Assembly (NCBI GenBank): GCA_012839145.1
Contig: DUNY01000088.1
Coordinates: 1-8,398 of the forward strand
DNA from: Thermoanaerobacterales bacterium
GTDB taxonomy: Bacteria > Bacillota > Thermosediminibacteria > Thermosediminibacterales > Tepidanaerobacteraceae
DNA length: 8,398 nucleotides
Direction: 5' to 3'
Position 1 is the first letter of the stretch, and each line of letters opens with the position of its first letter. The notes below the pieces were generated by a model. It worked only from the letters and a program-made list of their open reading frames with translations. It ran no database searches and was not told where the DNA came from. This document shows, piece after piece, positions 1 through 6,223 of this stretch. Both the position numbers and the translations under genes were made by a program.

Positions 1-104
1 ACTATGGCAAAGATTATGGTGAGAAATGTATATTTCTTTTTGATATGGGTATGTCTTATTGAGGCAGGGTTTTTACTATTGGTTTCATTGATTTTTATAT
101 CCAT
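1..104 (-). CDS. N-terminus of a membrane protein, cut by the window edge (possible ABC-type permease)
   Basis: An ATG at 104-102 opens a minus-strand frame that stays open to the left edge, giving 34 codons. It begins MDIKINETNSK, has a basic stretch (IRHTHIKKKY, about residues 16-25), then turns hydrophobic (TFLTIIFAI). This is the pattern of a cytoplasmic N-tail entering a first membrane helix. A purine-rich GGAAGGGAAG at 120-111 can serve as ribosome site. The start lies 22 nt after the stop of the NTPase gene, so the two are probably co-transcribed. FecCD/BtuC-type permeases often begin this way, and a molybdate/tungstate permease would fit the ModE-like site upstream. The family itself cannot be read from 34 residues and is inference. 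The reverse strand also has a short hydrophobic frame (4-126), which I take as its complement shadow. Confidence 0.5.
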   Translation of the reverse strand, partial: MDIKINETNSKNPASIRHTHIKKKYTFLTIIFAI

Positions 105-126
105 AGATGTCTTCCCTTCCGTTTAA

Positions 127-753
127 TTAATTACCTACCATGATTGACTTTTTTATAAATGCTTGTACCTGTGCCACAACTTCATTGCCATCCATCCCCG
201 GAGCTAACAAGATAACTTGAGCCCTTTGGCTTAAAAAGCTTTTGAATTGCTCCAGGTTTTTACAAGATGTTTCCAAAAGAGTTGCCCTTTTTAGTTTTCG
301 AAAATTGCAGCTGGATTTTAATACCCCTAAGACCGGCACCTGGCTTAAAAGAATTTTCCCTATCTCTTGGAGGAAGGAATCGTTTTGAAACTCCATACCT
401 CCTAGTTCATCAGCAACTAACAGTTTTTTGTTATCTTGCAAACCCTTTGATAAATATTTTATGCTGTAATGAACAAAGACCTCATTATTAAACGACCAGG
501 CTCCATTGGGTTTTTTAAATATAAATAATCGAGATTTATCCTTCAGCCTTAGGTCTTTGATATCCCGATTCAAAACATAGTCTTGTTTACTCTTTATGGG
601 ACTTATCAAGAAACCTACCTTTTCTTCGCCGTCTAATACCCTTTGAGTATAATAACCTCCTACAAAATCAATATATGGAATTATTGAATCTCTAATAATC
701 GTAGACTTTCCTATACCAATATCGCCTTGCAGCAGAAAATTTTTATGTCTCAT
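127..753 (-). CDS. THEP1-like P-loop nucleoside-triphosphatase (NTPase_1 family)
   Basis: This 208-aa cytoplasmic protein has a Walker A loop GDIGIGKST at residues 10-18. It also has a family-type VGGYYTQRV...KVGFLI segment at 31-50, matching the 'GFyT...vGF' signature of THEP1-like NTPases, and a Walker B/DELGGME motif at 115-121, where the family usually has DEIGxME. These enzymes hydrolyse NTPs in vitro, and their cellular role is poorly known. The length is slightly above the roughly 170-190 aa typical of the family. The ATG at 753 is preceded by AAGGAGAT (767-760 on the minus strand) at good spacing. The gene follows a perfect ModE-like palindrome and precedes a membrane-protein start by 22 nt, so it likely heads a metal-responsive unit. 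A link to molybdate or tungstate transport comes from context only. No signal peptide or membrane segment is seen. Confidence 0.82.
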   Translation of the reverse strand: MRHKNFLLQGDIGIGKSTIIRDSIIPYIDFVGGYYTQRVLDGEEKVGFLISPIKSKQDYVLNRDIKDLRLKDKSRLFIFKKPNGAWSFNNEVFVHYSIKYLSKGLQDNKKLLVADELGGMEFQNDSFLQEIGKILLSQVPVLGVLKSSCNFRKLKRATLLETSCKNLEQFKSFLSQRAQVILLAPGMDGNEVVAQVQAFIKKSIMVGN

Positions 754-768
754 AGATAAATCTCCTTG

Positions 769-794
769 GCGTTATATTTTTTATAATATAACGC
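769..794. promoter_or_regulatory. ModE-like molybdate/tungstate operator
   Basis: GCGTTATATT (769-778) and AATATAACGC (785-794) form a perfect 10-bp inverted repeat around a 6-nt spacer, TTTTAT. The half-sites match, as I recall it, the ModE-family operator pattern CGTTATAT-N(about 6-8)-ATATAACG. The site ends just before the Shine-Dalgarno sequence of the NTPase gene, so a bound regulator would overlap the promoter or transcription start. ModE proteins with molybdate or tungstate bound usually repress uptake genes. Lack of a T-run on either side argues against a terminator. The regulator gene is not in the window. A plain RNA hairpin in the leader is the alternative. Confidence 0.65.
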
Positions 795-801
795 TTTGAT
801 T

Positions 802-833
802 AAAAAAAGCATTAAAGCAGCTTCAACTTGCTT
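802..833 (-). terminator. Weak intrinsic-terminator-like hairpin
   Basis: Read on the minus strand, AAGCA (833-829), a 2-nt bulge, and TTGAA pair with TTTAA and TGCTT (811-807). The loop is GCTGC and one G-U pair is included. A run of seven T follows (808-802), partly within the 3' arm. The stem is AT-rich, so termination would be modest. Its place, after the end of the cofactor genes and just before the ModE-like palindrome of the next unit, is what a boundary between transcription units would look like. Confidence 0.35.
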
Positions 834-1004
834 CTCCGCCTTTTATGGATTTACATCCTTTAAAAGAAATAATATGGCTTCCAATACTCCTTAGGAAATG
901 TTTTACCTTTATCAATTATAGCATTACCAATACCGCATAGTATTAACAATCGCATACTCCGAGCTACACTGTTTTGCAGGGTAACCTCTTTTTATACAAC
1001 TTGC
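823..1004 (-). pseudogene. Possible decayed small coding sequence between mobB and the NTPase gene
   Basis: This covers most of the 754-1066 gap. Three minus-strand frames carry successive protein-like stretches. The first, 1004-927, contains GYPAKQCSSEYAIVNTMRYW before a TAA. The second, open from 991 to 860, contains GNAIIDKGKTFPKEYWKPYY before a TAA. The third ends at 823 with FKGCKSIKGGEAS before a TGA. Together they could be one small gene broken by two or more frameshifts. The stretches are rich in W, Y, C and G, unlike translated AT-rich spacer. No proper ribosome site precedes the only in-frame ATG (955), where GGAG sits just 1-2 nt away. I do not recognise the protein. The gap may equally be non-coding spacer or leader RNA. 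Confidence 0.22.
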
Positions 1005-1066
1005 TTACTAATATTTACTTCTAACGATAGAAAGGTTTATTCAGATCTTTTCCAGCTTCACAAAGC

Positions 1067-1582
1067 TCACACGCTTTTAGGATTGGCTTTCCATCTTTTT
1101 ATATATAATATAATCTCCTGGGCAATTCCTCCAGCATCATCAATATTATAACACGTAACACCCAAATTACAAGGTATATCACTGGCTAAAGCTATGAGTT
1201 CCTCGGGCCCGCACAGTAGGTCCCGGTGTACTTTAGAACGGAACACTTCGATTTTTGGTTTATTACCTTTTTTATAGCCTTCGGTCAGGATAATATCTAC
1301 ACCTGTTATACGCTTTTCTATTTGTTCCAAGGTCAGTTCTGTAGACCGTTTTTCTATAAGAGCAAATTTCTGTGGAGAGGAGATTGAAACTATATCAGCG
1401 CCCGCTTGAGCATGGCGCCAGCTGTCTTTACCGGGGTGATCGATTTCAAAACCGTGCACATCGTGTTTAACCACAGCCACTTTTAGCCCTCTGTTTTTTA
1501 ACTCTTTTATTAATTTTTCCAACAGGCAGGTTTTACCGGAACCCGATTTAGCCACCACAGATATTACAGGAATATCAGACAT
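1067..1582 (-). CDS. mobB: Molybdopterin-guanine dinucleotide biosynthesis protein MobB
   Basis: This 171-aa GTP-binding protein assists MobA in converting Mo-molybdopterin to the guanine dinucleotide form and delivering it to apoenzymes. A P-loop AKSGSGKT lies at residues 11-18. The MobB signature KHDVHGFEID...GKDSWRHAQAGAD spans 39-63, DIILTEGYK is at 96-104, and PKIEVFR is at 109-115. The ATG at 1582-1580 abuts the moeA stop (TGA at 1585-1583), so translation is coupled. The C-terminus is odd. The annotated frame ends ...IKRWKANPKSV, but skipping one A in the A5 run (plus-strand T5, 1096-1100) would continue as DGKPILKACELCEAGKD... to a TAG at 1023-1021. That would be about 186 aa with a CxxC pair. 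A genuine indel, an assembly error or chance are all possible. The GTPase core is intact either way. Confidence 0.93.
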   Translation of the reverse strand: MSDIPVISVVAKSGSGKTCLLEKLIKELKNRGLKVAVVKHDVHGFEIDHPGKDSWRHAQAGADIVSISSPQKFALIEKRSTELTLEQIEKRITGVDIILTEGYKKGNKPKIEVFRSKVHRDLLCGPEELIALASDIPCNLGVTCYNIDDAGGIAQEIILYIKRWKANPKSV

Positions 1583-2827
1583 TCATACCAGCCATCCTTT
1601 CTGTTCAACTAAATGTACTAAAACCTTTTGCCCCACTGTAAGAGCCCCGCTTCCAGCAGGAACATCAATCAAGGCATTGCAGTCAAGCATGGATTTTAAT
1701 GCGCTTGTCTCCTGACTGCCTGTCAAAACTGCTTCTACTTGCCCCCTATTAAATCGAAGCTCGCTCCTTAAAAAACGCCTCTTGGGACTGGCTTTAGGGT
1801 AATTGTCAGCCACTACCGCTTTTAAGACGGGTGAAAAATACTTTTTTTGTCCAGTCAGCTTGCGGATGACCGGTCTAACCAGCAGCTCAAAAGAAATTGA
1901 GGCAGCAGCGGGATTACCTGAAAGGCCTATAATTATTTTACCTTCTTTTTCTGCAGCTAGGGCAGGAGAACCAGGTTTCATGTGTACTTTCCAAAAGATC
2001 ATATCAGCTCCAATTATTGCCAGGGCATCCTGTACAAGGTCATATTCTCCCACGGAAACACCCCCGGTAGTGATCACTAGATCAGCCACTTCCAACCCAT
2101 CACGTATTTTTTCTGCAATACCTTCTTTTCTATCATGGACATTGCCTAGTAACACCGGATGTAGTCCGGCGCTACGACAGTATGCAGCCAAAACATAGAG
2201 GTTGCTGTTGTATATTTGAGCACCTGCCAATGAGCCGGAACATACGTCCACCACCTCGTCACCGGTGCTTAATAAGGCAACTCGGGGAGTCCGGTAAACC
2301 GGAACTTTTCCTTGACCAGCGGCCGCTAAAAGGCCAATGCTTGCTGAATACAGTCTATCGCCTTTTTTCCCAATGCATTCGCCCTTGACAAAATCCTCAC
2401 CTGCTATCACTACGTTGTCCTTTTCAGGGGGGTTTCCTTTTCCTCCAACAATAATGGAGTCACCTTCCTCTAAGACATCTTCATACTTTATAACAGCCTG
2501 GGCTCCCCGAGGTATAGGGGCTCCTGTCATTATTTTTATCGTTGTACCCGGTATTTGAGTAAGTTTTGAGGCATATCCTGCTCTTACAACTTCCAGCACC
2601 TTAAGCCTCGCACAATGTCCTTTTCTAATCTTGTTTCTGTCCTCAGCAGTCAGGGTATAACCGTCTACGGCCGAGCGAGAAAAAGGAGGCCCGTCTAATG
2701 AAGCAAAGACATCCCTACTGAGGACTCTCCCGAAGGCCTCGAGAAGGTTAACATTTTCTTCTGGCAAAGTATGAACTTTTCGTAAAAGCATTTCCTGTGC
2801 CTTTTCTAGTTCCACATTTTTCTTCAT
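1583..2827 (-). CDS. moeA: Molybdopterin molybdenumtransferase MoeA
   Basis: MoeA inserts molybdate (or tungstate) into adenylylated molybdopterin in the cytoplasm. The 414-aa length is normal. Family motifs appear in order: DGPPFSRSAVDGYTL (45-59, usually ...SAMDGYA), TGAPIPRGAQAV (101-112), LLSTGDEV (185-192), TTGGVSVGEYD (253-263, the MPT-binding GGxSxGxxD) and GLSGNPAAAS (301-310). A beta-rich C-terminal domain covers about 340-414. One change is Q110, where the family usually has D in the GADAV motif. The start ATG (2827-2825) overlaps the mobA stop as ATGA, with GAGGGATG upstream as the likely ribosome site. mobB follows with no spacing. This MoeA may be tuned to the metal used by the upstream oxidoreductase, but Mo and W cannot be told apart from sequence alone. 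Confidence 0.95.
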   Translation of the reverse strand: MKKNVELEKAQEMLLRKVHTLPEENVNLLEAFGRVLSRDVFASLDGPPFSRSAVDGYTLTAEDRNKIRKGHCARLKVLEVVRAGYASKLTQIPGTTIKIMTGAPIPRGAQAVIKYEDVLEEGDSIIVGGKGNPPEKDNVVIAGEDFVKGECIGKKGDRLYSASIGLLAAAGQGKVPVYRTPRVALLSTGDEVVDVCSGSLAGAQIYNSNLYVLAAYCRSAGLHPVLLGNVHDRKEGIAEKIRDGLEVADLVITTGGVSVGEYDLVQDALAIIGADMIFWKVHMKPGSPALAAEKEGKIIIGLSGNPAAASISFELLVRPVIRKLTGQKKYFSPVLKAVVADNYPKASPKRRFLRSELRFNRGQVEAVLTGSQETSALKSMLDCNALIDVPAGSGALTVGQKVLVHLVEQKGWLV

Positions 2828-3414
2828 ACTGTCATCCCTCGCAATAAAGTCTTTAATTCCTGGGGAGTATTGATGTTAATAAAAATTTTATCGGTATCAC
2901 CAAATTTACCCCAAGCTTCTTCCTCTACATACTTGACTTTTAACAGGGGAAAAACTTCTATAATTTTATAGATGTCCTGTTGCAAGCATGCTTCAACAGC
3001 TGGCAAACACCTTTTGGAATATACTGCAAAGAGAGGCTCAATATAGCCAGCCACCCTTGGAATAGCTGCATCGTAATCCTCTAAGCACTGCAGCAGAAAA
3101 GCAGCCATTTCCGGCTGCCAAAACGGCATATCACATGCCGTTATAAAAGCATTGGAATTCCCGGCTACTGACAAACCAGCATGAATCCCTCCCAAGGGGC
3201 CTTTTCCTCCGTAAATATCGAAAACTTGTCGAGTTCCAGTCAAAGCATATTTACTCGGTCGGTCGGAAACAATTATTACTTCATCAAAAATCTGCTGCAA
3301 TTTTTCTACAGATCTTTCCAGCATCGTCTGACTACCTAATCTTATATTAGCCTTATCCCGACCCATTCGGGTGCTCTTCCCCCCTGCCAGTACTATTCCT
3401 GAAGCCTTCATCAT
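2824..3414 (-). CDS. mobA: Molybdenum cofactor guanylyltransferase MobA
   Basis: MobA transfers GMP from GTP to molybdopterin to make the (bis-)MGD cofactor used by DMSO-reductase-family enzymes such as the catalytic subunit encoded just upstream. The 196-aa protein shows the nucleotidyltransferase signature LAGGKSTRMGRDK (9-21), GGKGPLGGIHAGL (69-81), the metal-binding ITACDMPF (91-98), EPLFAVY (126-132) and the typical C-terminal FININTPQEL (178-187). Two ATGs in a row (3414 and 3411) are possible starts. The GGCGGTGA upstream is 4-5 nt from the first and about 8 nt from the second, so the second may be preferred. The gene is 118 nt downstream of the Fe-S gene and overlaps moeA by 4 nt. It could be read through from the oxidoreductase genes or have its own promoter (a TATAAT lies at 3505-3500 on this strand, without a clear -35). 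Confidence 0.94.
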   Translation of the reverse strand: MMKASGIVLAGGKSTRMGRDKANIRLGSQTMLERSVEKLQQIFDEVIIVSDRPSKYALTGTRQVFDIYGGKGPLGGIHAGLSVAGNSNAFITACDMPFWQPEMAAFLLQCLEDYDAAIPRVAGYIEPLFAVYSKRCLPAVEACLQQDIYKIIEVFPLLKVKYVEEEAWGKFGDTDKIFININTPQELKTLLRGMTV

Positions 3415-3470
3415 CTGTTCACCGCCTACCTGATTTATAACGCAACAAATAGTATTTTCTTGTTATCAGT

Positions 3471-3535
3471 TAAGAAACCCTGACTTTTTTATTTCATTCA
3501 TTATACTGCAGGTCACCAGACCTCTCGGTTTCTTA
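3471..3535 (-). repeat. Nested inverted repeats at the end of the Fe-S gene
   Basis: TAAGAAACC (complement of 3535-3527, whose first three bases are the Fe-S gene's stop codon) can pair with GGTTTCTTA (complement of 3479-3471) as a perfect 9-bp stem enclosing 47 nt. Inside it lies a tight hairpin, AGGTC-TGGT-GACCT (3523-3510 on this strand). No T-run follows, so it is not a standard terminator. An mRNA end-stabilising or processing structure separating oxidoreductase from cofactor-gene message is plausible. A perfect TATAAT (3505-3500) sits in the loop and could be the -10 of a mobA promoter, though no -35 is clear. The rest of the 118-nt gap shows only the mobA ribosome site. Confidence 0.4.
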
Positions 3536-4063
3536 CTCTCTGAAGCCTATACGTTTTTGCGATGTTGCTTTAATAAGACTTTCCATCAAAGCCTTTTCTT
3601 TTTTGCCTTGAAAATCATTGGCGCTTTCTAGGCTAAGAGCTTCCTGAAAACAAACTCTGACACAAGCCGGTTCAAGGCCTACAGATATGCGGTCACCACA
3701 TAAAGTGCATTTATACATCTTTTCTTCAGCGTTATAACGGGGTATACCAAAAGGACAGGCCAAGGCACAACTATGACAGCCGATACAGAGGCTGGTATCC
3801 GTCACAATACGGCCACTGCCAGGTTCTCTGGAAATGGCTCCTGTGGGACATGCTATGAGACAAGGACTATCCTCACAGTGATTACACGCTATGGATATAT
3901 ATATGATACCATTTTCAGAAATTCTTCTGTCTTCGATTTGATAAACCCGCCTTAATGGTGGTTCACCTTTTTCTGGATAGATATCATTCTCATCCATACA
4001 TGCAACCACACATGCTCCACAACCCACACAGCGCTCGGGGTCGAGAAAAACAGCCTTTTTCAT
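3533..4063 (-). CDS. Four-cluster 4Fe-4S electron-transfer subunit (DmsB/HycB-like)
   Basis: This 176-aa ferredoxin-like protein has all sixteen cysteines for four [4Fe-4S] clusters: C12/15/18/22, C60/63/68/72, C93/96/99/103 and C119/122/134/138. This is the classic layout of the electron-transfer subunit of DMSO-reductase-family enzymes (DmsB, PsrB, PhsB, HycB type). It has no signal peptide or membrane segment, so it acts in the cytoplasm. The ATG abuts the TGA stop of the catalytic subunit, with GGAGGTG (4076-4070) inside the end of that gene as ribosome site, which implies equal, coupled synthesis. By position it should carry electrons between the flavoprotein and the molybdopterin subunit. 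There is no NrfD/DmsC-type membrane anchor next to it, so quinone coupling is unlikely within this cluster. Confidence 0.93.
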   Translation of the reverse strand: MKKAVFLDPERCVGCGACVVACMDENDIYPEKGEPPLRRVYQIEDRRISENGIIYISIACNHCEDSPCLIACPTGAISREPGSGRIVTDTSLCIGCHSCALACPFGIPRYNAEEKMYKCTLCGDRISVGLEPACVRVCFQEALSLESANDFQGKKEKALMESLIKATSQKRIGFRE

Positions 4064-6223
4064 TCAGCACACCTCCGTTTCGTTAACCTTTTCTATATTA
4101 CAAAGAGCTGACTTGAACCCTGGGAAGCCGGAAATAGGATCAAGGTAATCTGCTTCAAACAATATATTTACGTCGGCTTGAGCAAAAGCATGATGCATGT
4201 GGACAACTCCGGGCTGGGCCATTTGAGTTAAATTAGCTCTCACCACAATTGAATTTTTAGGCGTTGAAATACGAATGTAGTCGTCCTGCTTTATACCTAG
4301 TCGTTCTGCGTCTTCAGGGTTAATATCTGCCGCCGGTTGATTCTTCTTAAGACAGCTGTTCCAACTAAGTCTGAAAGTCCGCGTATGAACAAACATGGGC
4401 ATCCTCGACCCCGTATTTAAGATAAAAGGATATTCCTTTGCCAGGTCCGGGGTGGCTTCAGGACTATGTTTAGGAGGGGTATATACTGGTAGGGCAGCAA
4501 TGCCCATCTTATCTTCATACTTCTCCAATATTTTGGATTTAAACTCTAGTTTGCCGGAGGGCGTGGCAAAACCATTCTGTAAATAACTTTTTTCAGGTGG
4601 CCTTACCGGATTTGGCACAAACATGCCTGCAGGGTGCTTTTTTAGCTCTGCTACAGTGATTCCGCTAGGTTCCAGTATATAGTCAATTGAGGTCTCATAA
4701 CCTGCCGCAAAAAGTTCATCCTCTAAACCCAATTTTTCCGCCAGCTGATAAATAATATCCACATCTGATCGTGATTCATAGAGTGGCTCAATAACCGGCT
4801 GGGTAAAAATTATATAGCCCATAGGATAACATCTTAATTCGCTGCGCTCTAAGGATGTGCACGCAGGCAGCACAATATCGGCCATTTTGCACGTATCGGT
4901 CATGAAGATATCTATATTGACAAAAAAATCAAGCATATTGAGACTTTGGCGCAACCCTTCAGAATCAGGCCACATCCGATAATTCATGCCAAAACCAAGC
5001 AGTGCTTTTATAGGATACGGCTGTCCCGATCTAATCTGGTAGGGTAGCTGCATAGCCTGGCCCTCTTCATCAACAACCTCGGGCCATACAGGAAACCTAT
5101 CTGAGCCAATACGTGGGGGCATTTCTTCCCATGGTCTGGGCTGGATAAATTCCTGCTCCCGTGTAGGAATAAGCCCTGCTATGTGAATAAAACTGTGTGG
5201 AGAGTAACGATTACCGCCTTTTATGTCATAATTTCCGGTTAATCCTGCCAAACAGAAAACAGCCCTGTAGTTCTGAATCCCATTGGTATGGTGAACCACT
5301 GCCGATGCACTGGGGAAAATGGCAGCCGTCTTGGCTTTAGCATACATGCGCGCCGCTTCCTTGATTAAATCTGCAGGAACTCCCGTTAGACGATGGCCTT
5401 CTTCGGGGGTAAAATGCTGCACGTAATCCCTATACTCTTCAAAACCGTAAGTGTGATTGGCAACAAAATCCTGATCATATAGCTTTTCATTGATAATAAC
5501 ATGGGCCATAGCTAAGGCTAGAGCCCCGTCTGTACCCGGCCTCAACCGCAGATGAATATCAGCACGGGCTGTGGTAGGAGTTATCCTGGGATCAACTACA
5601 ATCAGCTTCATACCTCTTTCTTGATTTTTGACTAAGTTTCGACCGTTGCCTGGGTTAGTGTAAAAAGGATTTCCGCTCCATAGCAACAGACAATCGGTGT
5701 TTGCCATATCTGGCAATCCCTGACGTCCAAAAACTAGGGCTTGCGTCATAGCAGTGGCATGGTAGCAACAACTAGACTCGGTTATGTAATTAGGTGAGCC
5801 AAAGGAATGGGTTAAGCGTTTTAAATATGGCCTAAAATACTTGGTAAACCCTGAAAAAAAAGCCACAGATTCAGGACCATACTCTTTCTTTAGAACATTT
5901 AACTTGCAGGCTATGGTCTCTAGGGCTTCCTCCCAGGAGATAGGTATAAACTGATTTGATCCTCTTGAACCAATCCGCTTTAAAGGTGTTTTAATTCTAT
6001 CCTCATGATAAACATATTGCCGAGTAGCAGCCCCTTTAGGGCAGAGAGACCCTTGATTGTAAGCATGTTCCTTGCTTCCTTCAACTTTAACTATCTTACC
6101 GTCTTTGATATACAAGTCGAGACCACACTGGGTCAAAGGATCACATATGGTGCAAATGGATTTTTTAATCACTATACCGTTTTCCCCATTAGGTATTTTT
6201 TTAAGTTTTTGTTCCGGTCTCAT
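4064..6223 (-). CDS. Molybdopterin (Mo/W-bisMGD) oxidoreductase catalytic subunit, substrate unknown
   Basis: This 719-aa member of the DMSO-reductase superfamily carries the redox reaction on a bis-MGD metal centre. The N-terminal Fe-S motif uses C24, C27, C33 and C61, followed by the conserved CPKG lysine (K63). The spacing C-x2-C-x5-C-x27-C is two residues longer than the usual x2/x3. FGSPNYITESSCCYH (141-155) places C152 or C153 at the likely metal-ligand position, as in polysulfide/thiosulfate-reductase-type enzymes. LLLWSGNPFYTNPG (169-182) and IVVDPRITPTTARAD (208-222) are MGD-binding regions. The C-terminal dinucleotide-binding domain runs from about 590 and ends with DPISGFPGFKSALCNIEKV. 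No Tat signal is present, so the enzyme is cytoplasmic. The ATG overlaps the flavoprotein stop as ATGA, after a strong GGAGGTGA (6239-6232). The substrate is not deducible: sulfur compounds, formate, aldehyde, or an acetylene-hydratase-like reaction remain options. Confidence 0.92.
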   Translation of the reverse strand: MRPEQKLKKIPNGENGIVIKKSICTICDPLTQCGLDLYIKDGKIVKVEGSKEHAYNQGSLCPKGAATRQYVYHEDRIKTPLKRIGSRGSNQFIPISWEEALETIACKLNVLKKEYGPESVAFFSGFTKYFRPYLKRLTHSFGSPNYITESSCCYHATAMTQALVFGRQGLPDMANTDCLLLWSGNPFYTNPGNGRNLVKNQERGMKLIVVDPRITPTTARADIHLRLRPGTDGALALAMAHVIINEKLYDQDFVANHTYGFEEYRDYVQHFTPEEGHRLTGVPADLIKEAARMYAKAKTAAIFPSASAVVHHTNGIQNYRAVFCLAGLTGNYDIKGGNRYSPHSFIHIAGLIPTREQEFIQPRPWEEMPPRIGSDRFPVWPEVVDEEGQAMQLPYQIRSGQPYPIKALLGFGMNYRMWPDSEGLRQSLNMLDFFVNIDIFMTDTCKMADIVLPACTSLERSELRCYPMGYIIFTQPVIEPLYESRSDVDIIYQLAEKLGLEDELFAAGYETSIDYILEPSGITVAELKKHPAGMFVPNPVRPPEKSYLQNGFATPSGKLEFKSKILEKYEDKMGIAALPVYTPPKHSPEATPDLAKEYPFILNTGSRMPMFVHTRTFRLSWNSCLKKNQPAADINPEDAERLGIKQDDYIRISTPKNSIVVRANLTQMAQPGVVHMHHAFAQADVNILFEADYLDPISGFPGFKSALCNIEKVNETEVC

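Noticed and set aside
4..126. A 40-codon hydrophobic + strand frame (MAKIMVRNVYFFL...)
   Set aside because: It lacks a ribosome site and is antisense to the basic, lysine-rich start of the minus-strand gene. Complemented AAA codons give TTT (Phe), which explains the hydrophobicity.
769..794. Palindrome considered as an intrinsic terminator
   Set aside because: Neither strand has a T-run directly after the second arm, the stem is AT-rich, and it sits between spacer and a ribosome site.
754..1066. Moco or tungsten-cofactor riboswitch in the leader of the NTPase gene
   Set aside because: I could not match the characteristic conserved blocks or pairing of the Moco RNA. Only short AT-rich hairpins are seen.
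1803..2198. A 131-codon + strand frame
   Set aside because: It is antisense to moeA over conserved MoeA motifs, and is low-complexity in Ser, Pro and Thr as expected for a shadow.
4064..6223. Selenocysteine or Tat-exported type of molybdo-enzyme
   Set aside because: There is no in-frame TGA at the ligand position (TGC/TGT cysteines are present) and no twin-arginine signal at the N-terminus.
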